From positions 1,914,501 to 1,978,500 of the forward strand of contig NZ_AP018724.1 of the NCBI RefSeq assembly GCF_004001245.1: DNA of 64,000 bases, written 5' to 3'. Shown here piece by piece: positions 46,240 to 54,764 of this stretch. A program made the position numbers and the translations under genes. The notes beneath the pieces were generated by a model that saw only the letters and a list, made by a program, of their open reading frames with translations, was not told where the DNA came from and did no database searches. Position 1 is the stretch's first letter, and every line of letters starts with the position of its first letter. This stretch comes from Sulfurivermis fontis (lineage in GTDB: Bacteria > Pseudomonadota > Gammaproteobacteria > Thiohalomonadales > Thiohalomonadaceae).

Positions 46240-47412
46240 CTACAAACACACCTGCTTTGCGGCCTTTGTGTCTTGGCGTTCAACGGTTTTGCTCAGTTCG
46301 GCCCGGTAGATGACCTCCAGCTCAGCCGCCTCCGGCGCGCGTTTGTGCTGCACGGCGAAGGCGCGGATCCGCGGCAACAGCCGCTGCGCCTGTTCCTCGC
46401 TCAGACGGATGCCCAGCTCGGCATAGCCGCGCATCACGCCGTGACTGCCCGAGTGCTTGCCCAGCACCAGGCGATGGGCACGGCCGAGCAGCGCCGGGTC
46501 GAAGCCCTGGTAGTTGCGCGGATCCTTGAGCAGGCCGTCGACATGGATGCCGGATTCGTGGGTGAACACCCCCTCGCCCACCACGCTCTTCTGCCACGGC
46601 AGCGGCCGCCCCGAGGCCTCGGCCACCAGCTGCGACACCGCATCGATGCCGCGCAGTTCGATGCCGCTGTCGAGGCCGTGCAGACAGCGCAGCGCCATCG
46701 CCACCTCTTCCAGCGCGGCATTGCCGGCGCGCTCGCCGAGACCATTGACGGTGGTGTTGACGTGCGTCGCGCCGGCGCGCACCGCGGCGAGCGTATTGGC
46801 TGTGGCCAGACCGAGGTCGTCGTGGGCATGCATCTCGATGGCGAGGTCGGTGGCGCGGCGCAGGCGCGCGATGCGTTCGTACACGGCGAAGGGATCGAGC
46901 ACGCCGAGGGTGTCGGCGAAACGGAACCGTGTTGCACCGGCGGCCTGTGCCGTCTCCGCCACCTGCAACAGAAAATCGTCGTCGGCACGCGAGGCATCCT
47001 CGCCGCCCACGCACACCTCCAGCCCGAGTTCCAGCGCACGCGGTATGCAGCGTTCGATGTTGGCCAGCACCCAGGCACGGTCACGCCCCAGCTTGCGGGC
47101 AATCTGCTGCTCGGACACCGGGATGGAGAGATCCACCATCTGCACGCCGAGATCGGCACACAGGGCGATGTCGTCGTCGCGCATGCGCGCCCACACCAGC
47201 AGGTGTGCATTCAGCCCGAGCGTGGCCAGCGCCTGTATGCCCTCACGTTCCTCGGCCCCCATCGCCGGTATCCCCACCTCCAGCTCCGGCACGCCGATGC
47301 CGTCCAGGGCGCGGGCGATGGCCAGCTTCTCGTCCAGCGAGAAGGCCACGCCGGCGGTCTGTTCGCCGTCGCGCAGGGTGGTGTCGTCGATGATGAGGGG
47401 GCGTGGATTCAT
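46240..47412 (-). CDS. nifV: Homocitrate synthase NifV
   Basis: 390 residues. The HMGL-like TIM barrel begins [19 protein letters not shown], with the metal ligand Asp in TTLRDGEQ; the HxH site is [14 protein letters not shown]. It condenses acetyl-CoA and 2-oxoglutarate to homocitrate, the organic ligand of FeMo-co. The last 15 or so residues ([16 protein letters not shown]) are encoded by a palindromic-repeat unit and extend past the usual C-terminus. It has its own sigma-54 promoter and begins a separate operon from nifUS. Confidence 0.95.
   Translation of the reverse strand: MNPRPLIIDDTTLRDGEQTAGVAFSLDEKLAIARALDGIGVPELEVGIPAMGAEEREGIQALATLGLNAHLLVWARMRDDDIALCADLGVQMVDLSIPVSEQQIARKLGRDRAWVLANIERCIPRALELGLEVCVGGEDASRADDDFLLQVAETAQAAGATRFRFADTLGVLDPFAVYERIARLRRATDLAIEMHAHDDLGLATANTLAAVRAGATHVNTTVNGLGERAGNAALEEVAMALRCLHGLDSGIELRGIDAVSQLVAEASGRPLPWQKSVVGEGVFTHESGIHVDGLLKDPRNYQGFDPALLGRAHRLVLGKHSGSHGVMRGYAELGIRLSEEQAQRLLPRIRAFAVQHKRAPEAAELEVIYRAELSKTVERQDTKAAKQVCL
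46255..46286. repeat. CGCAAAG-family repeat unit within the 3' end of nifV
   Basis: CTTTGCGGCCTTTGTGTC and TTGGCGTTCAACGG form one arm of the same family seen at 20.6 kb and 52.1-52.4 kb. It overlaps the final nifV codons and was apparently accommodated as coding sequence. Confidence 0.7.
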
Positions 47413-47437
47413 GGCTTGCTCCTGTTGTATTTCTCAG

Positions 47438-47453
47438 AGCAAGCGCTGTGCCA
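47438..47453 (-). promoter_or_regulatory. Sigma-54 promoter of nifV
   Basis: Minus strand TGGCACAGCGCTTGCT: perfect -24 half and TTGCT at -12. It ends 26 bp before the nifV ATG. Confidence 0.92.
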
Positions 47454-47525
47454 GCATAAGATTATTTGTGTATCAATGAGTTGCAAGGCACTCGCCGTGC
47501 GCAGTTACAACGCGGACCAGATCAT

Positions 47526-47541
47526 TGTCGTGTTTGCGACA
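47526..47541. promoter_or_regulatory. NifA upstream activator site for nifV
   Basis: TGTCGTGTTTGCGACA fits TGT-N10-ACA with extended symmetry (TGTCG...CGACA). It is centred about 88 bp upstream of the nifV sigma-54 box. Confidence 0.88.
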
Positions 47542-47670
47542 GGGCAATGGGCAGCTATCCCGTAGGATGTGCGAAAAAAATCCGCGGAGGACGCCCCGCC
47601 GACTTCGCTGACCGAAGTGACAGACCATCTCCGCGTGGGAGCACAAAATGCGCCAAAGAGGGGTATCCGA

Positions 47671-48888
47671 TCAGGCGAAACTCGGTGTGAAGGCCTGCTG
47701 CGGATCTTGCACCGGCAGGTTGTTCTTGACATCCCAGTACGGTGACAGGCGGCGCAGCTGCGCGACGATGGACGGCACCGCCTCGATCACCCGCGTCACC
47801 TCGTCCATGGTGTTGTAGCGCGAGAACGAGAAACGCACCGAACCGTGCGCCGCGGTATAGGGAATGTCCATGGCACGCATCACGTGCGACGGCTCCAGCG
47901 AACCGGAGGTGCAGGCCGAGCCGCTGGAGGCGGCGATGCCGGCCTTGTTGAGCAGCAGCAGGATCGCCTCGCCCTCGATGTATTCGAAGGCGATGTTGCT
48001 GGTATTGGGCAGACGGTGGTGCGGATCGCCGGTGACGAAACTGTTGGGCACGCGGCCGATGATACCCTGCTCCAGCGTGTCGCGCAGACGGCGCACGGCG
48101 CTGTTCTCGTGCTCCATGTAATGCAGCGCCAGCTCCGCCGCCACGCCCAGGCCGACGATGCCGGCAGCGTTCTCGGTGCCGGCACGACGGCCGCGCTCCT
48201 GATGGCCGCCGCGCAGCAGCGGGCGATAGCGCAGGCCACGGCGCAGATACAGCACGCCGACGCCCTTGGGGGCATGCAGCTTGTGGCCGGACAGTGACAG
48301 CATGTCGATGGCCGTGGATTTCAGATCGATGGGAATCTTGCCGGCGGCCTGCACGGCATCGGTATGGAACAGCACACCGGCGCTGCGCGCCAGTTCGGCC
48401 ATCTCGCGCACCGGAAACAGCGTGCCGGTTTCGTTGTTGGCCCACATCACCGACACCAGCGCCACGCGCGGCGACAGCACGGCGCGGTACTGGTCGAGGT
48501 CGAGGCGGCCCTGCCGGTCGACCTGGAGGTAATGCACCGTATAGCCTTCGTCCTGTTCCAGGTGCTGACACAGGTTCAGCACCGCCGGATGCTCCACGGT
48601 GGTGGTGATGATCTCGCGCCGTTCGGGCTGGGTCTTCAGGGCGGACAGGAGCGCCGTGCTGTTGGATTCGGTGCCGCAGGAGGTGAACACGATCTCGCTG
48701 TCGTGCGCCGCGCCGAGCAGCGCCTGCACCTGGCTGCGTGCCTGCTTGAGGGCGCGGCCCACCTTGTCGCCGAAGCCGTGCATGCTGGAGGGATTGCCGT
48801 ACTGCTCGGTGAAGAACGGCAGCATGGCCTGCACCACGGCGTCGTCGACGCGTGTGGTGGCGTTGTTGTCGAGATAGATGTCGGCCAT
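47671..48888 (-). CDS. nifS: Cysteine desulfurase NifS
   Basis: 405 residues. PLP lysine in LSLSGHKLHAPKGVG (about 203); the catalytic Cys is in SSGSACTSGSLEPSHV (about 325), the class I desulfurase loop. It converts cysteine to alanine and gives persulfide sulfur to NifU for nitrogenase Fe-S clusters. It begins MADIYLDNNATTRVD at ATG 48888, two bases after the nifU stop. Last gene of iscA-nifU-nifS. Confidence 0.97.
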   Translation of the reverse strand: MADIYLDNNATTRVDDAVVQAMLPFFTEQYGNPSSMHGFGDKVGRALKQARSQVQALLGAAHDSEIVFTSCGTESNSTALLSALKTQPERREIITTTVEHPAVLNLCQHLEQDEGYTVHYLQVDRQGRLDLDQYRAVLSPRVALVSVMWANNETGTLFPVREMAELARSAGVLFHTDAVQAAGKIPIDLKSTAIDMLSLSGHKLHAPKGVGVLYLRRGLRYRPLLRGGHQERGRRAGTENAAGIVGLGVAAELALHYMEHENSAVRRLRDTLEQGIIGRVPNSFVTGDPHHRLPNTSNIAFEYIEGEAILLLLNKAGIAASSGSACTSGSLEPSHVMRAMDIPYTAAHGSVRFSFSRYNTMDEVTRVIEAVPSIVAQLRRLSPYWDVKNNLPVQDPQQAFTPSFA

Positions 48889-48890
48889 GA

Positions 48891-49769
48891 TCAGCGCCCT
48901 CCCGCCGCAGCGCGCTTCAGTTCGCTCGCCGGCACCACGCGCACCATCTCGCCCAGCGCCTCGATGAGCTTCTGCTGGATGCCGCCCAGGGTGGCGCCGG
49001 CCATCATGCAGCCGGTGCAGGCGCCGATCAGGTTGACGTAAATGGTGTTGCCGTCCACCTCCACCAGCTCGACATCGCCGTGGTCGCGGCGCAGCATCGG
49101 GCGCAGTTCTTCCAGTACCTGCTCGATGCGGCGGATGCGTTGCAGATTGGTCAGGCCGCCACAGGGCACCACCTCGGCCAGCACCGGCCCCGGCGCGGGG
49201 GCTTCCCCCCAGATCCCGGCCAGCACCTTTTCGATCCCTTCGTGGCAGGTGGCGCAACTGCCGCCGGCCTTGGTGTAGTTGGTGATGTCGGCGATGGTGC
49301 GCAGATTGTTGGCGCGTGCGGTCTGCTCGATCATCGCCGCGTCGATGCCGAAGCACTTGCAGATCAGCGCCCCTTCCTCATGGTCGTCATGCCATTCCTC
49401 GCCACGGTAGTTGGCGATGGCGGCGGCCAGCGCCTCGCGGCCCATCACCGAGCAGTGCATCTTCTCCGCCGGCAGGCCGTCGAGATAATCGGCGATGTCC
49501 TGGTTGGAAATCTTCAGCGCCTGCTCCAGCGTCAGGCCCTTCACCATCTCGGTGAGCGCCGACGACGAGGCGATGGCCGAACCGCAGCCGAAGGTCTGGA
49601 AGCCGGCGTCGACGATGGTGTCGCTCTGCGGGTCCACCTTCAGCGTCAGGCGCAGCGCATCGCCGCAGGAGATGGAACCCACTTCACCGACGGCATTGGC
49701 CCCCTCCACCGCCCCGGCGTTGCGCGGATTGAAGAAATGCTCCTTCACCTTCTCCGAGTATTCCCACAT
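48891..49769 (-). CDS. nifU: NifU, Fe-S scaffold protein
   Basis: 292 residues with the full three-domain nif form. The IscU-like N-terminal domain has Cys in [21 protein letters not shown] and KMHCSVMG. The central [2Fe-2S] domain has ICKCFGID and [11 protein letters not shown]. The C-terminal Nfu domain has [13 protein letters not shown]. It assembles [2Fe-2S] and [4Fe-4S] clusters for NifH and NifB. GGAGGTGCGCC lies before ATG 49769. Located between iscA and nifS. Confidence 0.97.
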   Translation of the reverse strand: MWEYSEKVKEHFFNPRNAGAVEGANAVGEVGSISCGDALRLTLKVDPQSDTIVDAGFQTFGCGSAIASSSALTEMVKGLTLEQALKISNQDIADYLDGLPAEKMHCSVMGREALAAAIANYRGEEWHDDHEEGALICKCFGIDAAMIEQTARANNLRTIADITNYTKAGGSCATCHEGIEKVLAGIWGEAPAPGPVLAEVVPCGGLTNLQRIRRIEQVLEELRPMLRRDHGDVELVEVDGNTIYVNLIGACTGCMMAGATLGGIQQKLIEALGEMVRVVPASELKRAAAGGR

Positions 49770-49780
49770 GGCGCACCTCC

Positions 49781-50104
49781 TCAGGCGGAAAACGACTTGC
49801 CGCAGCCGCAGGTGGAACTGGCGTTGGGGTTGTGGAAGGTGAAGCCGCTCTCCGCCAGGGTGTCGACGAAGTCGACGGTGACGCCGCTCAGCATCTGCGC
49901 GCTGGCCGGGTCGAGATAGATCCGCACGCCATGCGCCTCCACCACCGTATCGCCGAGGGCGGGGTCGTTTTCCAGCTTCATCTCGTACTGAAAGCCGGAA
50001 CAGCCGCCGCCGGTGACGGCGAGGCGCAGGGCCTTGGCGGGGGTGTCGTTGCCGCGGATGAAACGGCGGGCGGCCTTGGCGGCACGTTCTGTCACGGTAA
50101 TCAT
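49781..50104 (-). CDS. iscA: A-type Fe-S carrier of the nif cluster (IscA-nif/HesB)
   Basis: 107 residues. The three conserved cysteines are in GGGCSGFQY (about 35) and STCGCGKSF near the C-terminus. A-type proteins hold Fe-S clusters or iron and pass them on; the nif version accompanies nifU and nifS. AGGAGGGAAAACC precedes ATG 50104. First gene under the sigma-54 promoter at 50143. Confidence 0.95.
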   Translation of the reverse strand: MITVTERAAKAARRFIRGNDTPAKALRLAVTGGGCSGFQYEMKLENDPALGDTVVEAHGVRIYLDPASAQMLSGVTVDFVDTLAESGFTFHNPNASSTCGCGKSFSA

Positions 50105-50142
50105 GGTTTTCCCTCCTGGTGAAAAGCCTGTGCTTTACACTC

Positions 50143-50158
50143 AGCAATGGCCGTGCCA
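50143..50158 (-). promoter_or_regulatory. Sigma-54 promoter of iscA-nifU-nifS
   Basis: Minus strand TGGCACGGCCATTGCT, a full match to TGGCACG-N4-TTGCW. It ends 39 bp before the iscA ATG. Confidence 0.95.
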
Positions 50159-50251
50159 CTTCGGGATATGATTTTTTCCCGCTGTTTTTTCAGTAGTTTT
50201 TGGCGCGCGAGAAAAAATGGGCTGTGCCGTAACAATCATCGGGGGAGGGTT

Positions 50252-50267
50252 TGTCGCAGATGCGACA
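50252..50267. promoter_or_regulatory. NifA upstream activator site for iscA-nifUS
   Basis: TGTCGCAGATGCGACA is TGT-N10-ACA with near-perfect dyad symmetry (TGTCGCA/TGCGACA). It lies about 109 bp upstream of the sigma-54 box and just beyond the GNAT gene stop. Confidence 0.93.
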
Positions 50268-50280
50268 AGCCGCTGGAGGA

Positions 50281-50748
50281 TCACTGGGCGGATGACGCCG
50301 CCGGATACTTGCGCCAGGCCTGCAACTGCGTCGTCTGCCAGCCGCGCCGGCGGTAGAACGCCAGGGCCGGGGCATTGGCGGTGTCGGCGAGCAGTTGCAG
50401 GCGCGTGATGCCGCGTGCGCCGCACCACGCCTCCAGTGCGTCGAGCAGGGCGCTGCCGATACCGCTGCCGCGGCGGTCGTGACGTACCACCACATCCTCC
50501 ACCAGGGCCGCCTCGCCGCCCTCGGCGGTGGAGATCAGCACTTGAGCAGTACACATGCCGCACACCGCGCCGCCGTCTTCCGCCACCAGCACCAGGGCCT
50601 GTTGCGGCCGCTGCAGCAGGCGCTCCAGCGCCACCCATTGCCGCGCCGGATCGGGCTGAAAATCCGCTTCGATGCTGAAGAGTTCCCCGAGCAGGGCGCA
50701 CAGGGCGGGGAGATCGCCGGCCGTGGCCGGGCGCACGCGGCAGGCCAT
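50281..50748 (-). CDS. GNAT-family N-acetyltransferase
   Basis: 155 residues. RPATAGDLPALCALLGELF opens the fold; VEDVVVRHDRRGSGIGSALLDALE holds the acetyl-CoA pyrophosphate loop (R-R-x-G-x-G); ANAPALAFYRRRGWQ is the last motif. The acceptor substrate is unknown. It starts 2 bp after the preceding gene, so it is the last gene of the nifENX operon; whether it serves nitrogen fixation is not known. Confidence 0.88.
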   Translation of the reverse strand: MACRVRPATAGDLPALCALLGELFSIEADFQPDPARQWVALERLLQRPQQALVLVAEDGGAVCGMCTAQVLISTAEGGEAALVEDVVVRHDRRGSGIGSALLDALEAWCGARGITRLQLLADTANAPALAFYRRRGWQTTQLQAWRKYPAASSAQ

Positions 50749-50750
50749 GC

Positions 50751-51185
50751 TCAGCCGCCCATCACGTGCTGGTAGGCGCGGCGCAACAACTCCAGTTCCA
50801 CGCGTGGCAGATCGCGCGCCTGGGTCAGGTCGATGAAGGTGGCGCCGTGCGCCGCGGCGGCGGCAAAGGGCGGATCAATGGAGGTGAGACGCGCCAGATA
50901 GACGGTCAGCGGACCATCCGGCACGTCGACGCGCACAACGAATCCGCCGTCGAGTTCGACGCTGCCGTCCGGCAGGCCGAGCAGCTGTTCCATGCGTCCG
51001 GCGAGCGGCGCCGGATGCGGCACGACGGCCGGCTCGAAACGCGCCTTTTCTTCCGGTTCCACCACGGCGGCAAGCGCCGGCAGGGCGCCGAAGCCGCACA
51101 CCGTATGGTCGGCGAGACGCAGGAAGCGCAAGCGCGCACTGGTCGCCTGCTTGTGGTAGACGATCAAACGCGCGGCGGCGCCCAC
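50751..51185 (-). CDS. Conserved-looking nif-operon protein of unknown function
   Basis: 144 residues from a GTG at 51185, one base after the stop of the [2Fe-2S] ferredoxin gene. AARLIVYHKQATSARLRFLRLADHTVCGFGALPAL gives a beta-strand-rich start; later FVVRVDVPDGPLTVYLARLTSIDPPF and a helical end VELELLRRAYQHVMGG. One Cys only, so it is unlikely to carry a cluster. Not recognised. The close packing with ferredoxin and GNAT genes supports translation. Confidence 0.7.
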   Translation of the reverse strand: MGAAARLIVYHKQATSARLRFLRLADHTVCGFGALPALAAVVEPEEKARFEPAVVPHPAPLAGRMEQLLGLPDGSVELDGGFVVRVDVPDGPLTVYLARLTSIDPPFAAAAAHGATFIDLTQARDLPRVELELLRRAYQHVMGG

Positions 51186-51186
51186 G

Positions 51187-51513
51187 TCAACCCCACAGGT
51201 CCGGCGGGGCGAGCAGCGCCGCCACCGGCGCGCCGCCGACGAGATGCTGCTCGACGATGGTGCCGACATCCTCCTTCTTCAGGCCGCTGTACATCACGCC
51301 TTCCGGATAGACCAGCACATTGGGACCCACGCCGCACGGGCCGATGCAGGCGGTGGTGGTGAGCTGCACCGGGCCGAGCAGGTTGCGGCCCTGCAACTGG
51401 AACCAGAATTCCTCGGCGATGGCGGCGCACCCCTTCTGCTGGCAGGAGCCGCGCGGGTGGCCTTCCGGCCGCGCCTGCGTGCAGACGAACACATGTTTCT
51501 GCGGTTTCGGCAT
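51187..51513 (-). CDS. Thioredoxin-like [2Fe-2S] ferredoxin
   Basis: 108 residues. Cys are arranged as in Shethna-type/NuoE-like [2Fe-2S] proteins: KHVFVCTQARPEGHPRGSC at the N-terminus and TTACIGPCGVGPNVLVYPEG in the middle (C-x3-C). Azotobacter encodes a similar protein in its nif region. It is a likely low-molecular electron carrier or an oxygen-protective protein. It lies 12 bp after the FdxB gene. Confidence 0.9.
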   Translation of the reverse strand: MPKPQKHVFVCTQARPEGHPRGSCQQKGCAAIAEEFWFQLQGRNLLGPVQLTTTACIGPCGVGPNVLVYPEGVMYSGLKKEDVGTIVEQHLVGGAPVAALLAPPDLWG

Positions 51514-51525
51514 ACGTCCCCCGAC

Positions 51526-51825
51526 TCACGCGCTCAACGCGGCAGCGGCATGGCTGTGACACTTCTTGGAGCAGACACGGGCACAGGAGCCGCAGCCGAT
51601 GCAGTCCAGCGCATCCACGATGGTCATCACCATGGCGACGTCGTCGGAGAAATCGTCATCCTCATCCTCGTCGTCGCCTTCGCGCTCGACCAGTTCGAAC
51701 ACATTGCGCGGGCACACCTTGTAGCAACGACCGCAACCGATGCACTCCTTCTGGTTGATGGCCACGATGAATTCAGGTGTCCAGGCGGCACCACCGCGGG
51801 TCAGGCCGGTAATCATTTCACTCAT
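51526..51825 (-). CDS. fdxB: Nif-specific ferredoxin III
   Basis: 99 residues. Two cluster motifs: CIGCGRCYKVCPRNVF and CIGCGSCARVCSKKCH, separated by a very acidic loop (EREGDDEDEDDDFSDD). In the second motif the final Cys-Pro is replaced by CSKKC. This is the ferredoxin III family that travels with nifE-nifN-nifX. It probably donates electrons in cofactor assembly. GGAGCC lies upstream of the ATG. Confidence 0.93.
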   Translation of the reverse strand: MSEMITGLTRGGAAWTPEFIVAINQKECIGCGRCYKVCPRNVFELVEREGDDEDEDDDFSDDVAMVMTIVDALDCIGCGSCARVCSKKCHSHAAAALSA

Positions 51826-51842
51826 TTACATAGGCTCCGTTG

Positions 51843-52055
51843 TCATTGTCCGGCCTGCGCCGCCTGCCAGGCCTGGTTGGCCTCGGCCCACGACTTGCAG
51901 GCATCGTAGGTGGACTGCGCGATAGCCGGCAGTTCGTCGTAGGCGGCCGGCAGTTTGTCTTCGACCAGGTCGTGCAACTGCGAGGCCCATTCCGAGGCGA
52001 TGCGCTTGCGCTTCTTCACCTCTTTCTCCAGTTCTTTTAGCTCTTCTTCAGTCAT
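51843..52055 (-). CDS. CCE_0567-family (DUF683) metalloprotein
   Basis: 70 residues, two helices in a hairpin: EEELKELEKEVKKRKRIASEW and LPAIAQSTYDACKSWAEAN. The family is found next to nifX and DUF269 genes and binds metal in a cyanobacterial homologue. One Cys is present. The ATG at 52055 has no strong ribosome site and lies immediately downstream of a large palindromic repeat, which may affect its expression. Confidence 0.9.
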   Translation of the reverse strand: MTEEELKELEKEVKKRKRIASEWASQLHDLVEDKLPAAYDELPAIAQSTYDACKSWAEANQAWQAAQAGQ

Positions 52056-52067
52056 ATAAAAGACCTC

Positions 52068-52356
52068 AACGCAAAGACGCCAAGACCGCAAAGGACGCAA
52101 AATTTCATGTAGAACCCAGCTCAAAAATACCTTGCTTCTCCTCCCCCACGGATGTGGGGGAGGCCGGGAGGGGGAGACCATGCCGGATTCGCCGCCCAGC
52201 CCCTCCCCAACCCTCCCCACAACGTGGGGAGGGAGTATTTTTGAGATGGGTTCTAGTAGCGATTCAGTCGCGGCATCACGCATCCCATCCTGCCCCTACC
52301 GCATGCGCAAGACATTCTGTTCTTGGCGCCCTTTGCGGTCTTGGCGTCTTTGCGTT
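52068..52356. repeat. Nested palindromic element between DUF269 and DUF683 genes
   Basis: The outer arms (52068-52094 and 52330-52356) are perfect 27-nt inverted copies with core AACGCAAAGACGCCAAG. Nested inside, a second pair (52111-52130 and 52235-52254) shares AGAACCCA-CTCAAAAATAC with one mismatch, and inside that lie two CCTCCCC/GGGGAGG hairpins (about 52138-52179 and 52200-52233). It interrupts an otherwise tight operon by 308 bp and would form a long RNA structure. No gene is seen within. Confidence 0.9.
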
Positions 52357-52363
52357 TAACGAT

Positions 52364-52828
52364 TTACAGCCCGGCAACCTTGGAGTACGTGCCGATCAGT
52401 TCCAGCGCCACCGACAGCAGCTTGTCGGCCTCATCCTTCATCTTGGACAGGCTGGCGAAACCGAAGCGGTGCACGTCGCGCAGGCTCCTGTCCAGCACCA
52501 CCAGCTTGCCCACGGTGATCACCACACGGCCGAAACCTTCATGACTCAGCACCATCATCGGCACCGCCATCAGGCCACACTCCTTTTCGATCAGCGTGGA
52601 GATGGCGTTATAGAACGCCTTGACGCGCGCCATGGTCTCCTCGTCGGGATCACCGACCACCGGAATCTCCTTCTTGCGTTCCGGCGTCAGCACCAGCGGC
52701 TCCAGTATCTCCGCGGCACTCTTGCCTTCCCACACGCCATAGCTGTCCAGGGCGCGCATCTGCCTGACCATTTCCCGGATGAAATCCGTGTCCATGATCG
52801 GGGCGTTTTCCACCACTGCATCGTTCAT
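52364..52828 (-). CDS. NifX-associated protein (DUF269)
   Basis: 154 residues. FIREMVRQMRALDSYGVWEGKS and PVVGDPDEETMARVKAFYNA match the DUF269 family that always follows nifX. LMAVPMMVLSHEGFGRVVI, then KLVVLDRSLRDVHRFGF complete it. Role unknown, perhaps in cofactor assembly. AGGAGTACGGCA precedes ATG 52828. Confidence 0.94.
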   Translation of the reverse strand: MNDAVVENAPIMDTDFIREMVRQMRALDSYGVWEGKSAAEILEPLVLTPERKKEIPVVGDPDEETMARVKAFYNAISTLIEKECGLMAVPMMVLSHEGFGRVVITVGKLVVLDRSLRDVHRFGFASLSKMKDEADKLLSVALELIGTYSKVAGL

Positions 52829-52932
52829 TGCCGTACTCCTCTGTCGAATACCGTCGGGGATGCGGCATACGGGCGACGTAACTCGCCCCCGAATTACCAC
52901 GTTAGTCCCGTATCCCGCATCCCGGACGATAC

Positions 52933-53409
52933 TCAGTCCTCCCATCCCTCCGCGGCCATCGCATCGAAGCGACGGCGATCACGCCTCTGCCGTTCCAGGG
53001 CGCGGCTCACCCAGCCCGGCGCCGCCGAGGCAATCTCCTGCTGCAACACGGACAACAGCGCACTGATCGAGCTGCCCTCCGCCACGCGCATCGGCTGGAT
53101 GCCCAGCCCCAGCAGCTGGCGCACGGCGGACGGGCCGATGGCCTGGCTGTACACCGCGGCGCAGCCGTCCAGCAATACGAACTTTTCCAGCAGCTTGTTC
53201 TCGTTGCCGTCCTGCTGCTGGCTGCCGAACTCCGCCACCTGCGACAGGGTCACGCGCCCCGCCTCGACGCGGTAGATGGCGAAGCGCTCGGCGGAGCCGA
53301 AATGCTGATCGACGTGTTTCAGGTCCGAGGTGGCGAAGGCCACCTGCAACGCGCGCTGCCCGGCGTCGCCCTCGCTCTCCAGCACCCGTAATTTCCTCTG
53401 CATCGCCAT
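52933..53409 (-). CDS. nifX: NifX, FeMo-co precursor carrier
   Basis: 158 residues. The NifX/NifB-type fold starts LQVAFATSDLKHVDQHFGSAERFAIY, with the cofactor-binding His in VDQHFGS. It holds NifB-co or VK-cluster between NifB and NifEN. The C-terminal tail is Arg-rich (ALERQRRDRRRFDAM). GGGAG lies 8 nt before ATG 53409, 2 bases after the nifN stop. Confidence 0.95.
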   Translation of the reverse strand: MAMQRKLRVLESEGDAGQRALQVAFATSDLKHVDQHFGSAERFAIYRVEAGRVTLSQVAEFGSQQQDGNENKLLEKFVLLDGCAAVYSQAIGPSAVRQLLGLGIQPMRVAEGSSISALLSVLQQEIASAAPGWVSRALERQRRDRRRFDAMAAEGWED

Positions 53410-53411
53410 GG

Positions 53412-54764
53412 CTAGTCTCCCACCTTGTAGACGGAGCGGTACGGTTCGATCGCATGATGGCCGTGCTCCAGCATCAGATTGGCCAGGTCGAACAGCAGCG
53501 CGCGCGTGCCGCGATAACCGATGGCGGTGCGCTGATAACCGCCCACCAGGTCGTAGAGCGGGAAACCGATGCGCAGCAGCGGGATCTGCAACCGCGCGGC
53601 CGCCTGGCCGCAATGGGAGTTGCCCAGCAGAAGTTCGGCGTGGCCGGCGCGGGCCATCTGCTCCAGATCCTCCAGATCACCTATCTTCACCTCGGCCAGT
53701 GCCAGCCGCTCCAGCGCCGGGCCGCGGCTCGGCGCGACAGCGGCGACGACCTCCATCCCGACGCCCTGCGCCAGCTCGCTGAGTGCCAACAGCTGATCGG
53801 GCTCCGCCGCAATGGCGACCCGGCGCATGCCGAGCATGAAATGCGTATCCACCAACGCATCCTGCAACTGCGCGCGCTGACGATTGATCCGCCCCGGCAC
53901 CGGCCGCTGCGCGATACGGCTGAGGGTATGCACAAAACTGTCCACCGCATCGAGGCCGAGCAGATGATCGAAGCGGTAGTCCGGCACGCCGGTACGCTCG
54001 GCCAGCACATCGGCGGCAGCATTCAGCGCCGCGCCGAACACCAGCGTGGCCGCCGACTCCCCCATCAGTTCGATATCGGACAGCGGCGTGCCGCCGACGG
54101 TGTGCGGGGTGAAATCGTTCGGCGTGAGGTGGCCGTCGAGCGAATCGGCAATGTCCGGCAATATCACCGGACGCAGCTCGAAGTCCTCCAGCAACTCCTT
54201 CAGCGCCTCGACGTCACCCGGCGTCAGGTGGGCGCCGGCCAGCACGTTGACCTGGCGCTGGCGCATACCGGCGCGCTGCGTCTGCGGCACCACGGTTTCA
54301 ATCACGGCCCTCACCGCCAGAGAAAAACCGCTTTCTAATCCGCCGACGTAGTCCGGTGTGTCCACCGGCACCACATGGCAAGCGGCGAATTCCGGCTGGG
54401 CGTCGCGGAACATCTTCACGGCACGGCGTATGTCCGCCCCCTGGATCTCCGACAGGCCGGTGGTCATCAGGCCGATGAGCCGCGGCTTGTTCTTGCTGAA
54501 GATGGTGGTGAGCGCCTCGACGATGCTGTCGTCGGCTCCCATCACCGTGCTGATCTGATCCATGGCCGTGGTCTGCAGGGGGATCGGCTCGCGGAAGTGG
54601 CGCACGAACATCACCTTGGCAAAGGCGGTGCAGCCCTGCGAGCCATGCATCAGCGGCATCGCCTTGTTGATGCCGAGGAAGGCCAGCGTCGCGCCGACCG
54701 GCTGGCTCACCTTCAACGGATTGACCGTCAGCGCTTTGTTGCGTTTCAGGATGGTGACGCTCAT
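53412..54764 (-). CDS. nifN: NifN, FeMo-co assembly scaffold subunit
   Basis: 450 residues, homologous to Nif[19 protein letters not shown] and [19 protein letters not shown] hold the conserved Cys of the P-cluster-like [4Fe-4S]. With NifE it forms the tetramer on which NifB-co is matured by Mo and homocitrate. Its ATG overlaps the nifE stop (ATGA). Confidence 0.97.
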   Translation of the reverse strand: MSVTILKRNKALTVNPLKVSQPVGATLAFLGINKAMPLMHGSQGCTAFAKVMFVRHFREPIPLQTTAMDQISTVMGADDSIVEALTTIFSKNKPRLIGLMTTGLSEIQGADIRRAVKMFRDAQPEFAACHVVPVDTPDYVGGLESGFSLAVRAVIETVVPQTQRAGMRQRQVNVLAGAHLTPGDVEALKELLEDFELRPVILPDIADSLDGHLTPNDFTPHTVGGTPLSDIELMGESAATLVFGAALNAAADVLAERTGVPDYRFDHLLGLDAVDSFVHTLSRIAQRPVPGRINRQRAQLQDALVDTHFMLGMRRVAIAAEPDQLLALSELAQGVGMEVVAAVAPSRGPALERLALAEVKIGDLEDLEQMARAGHAELLLGNSHCGQAAARLQIPLLRIGFPLYDLVGGYQRTAIGYRGTRALLFDLANLMLEHGHHAIEPYRSVYKVGD

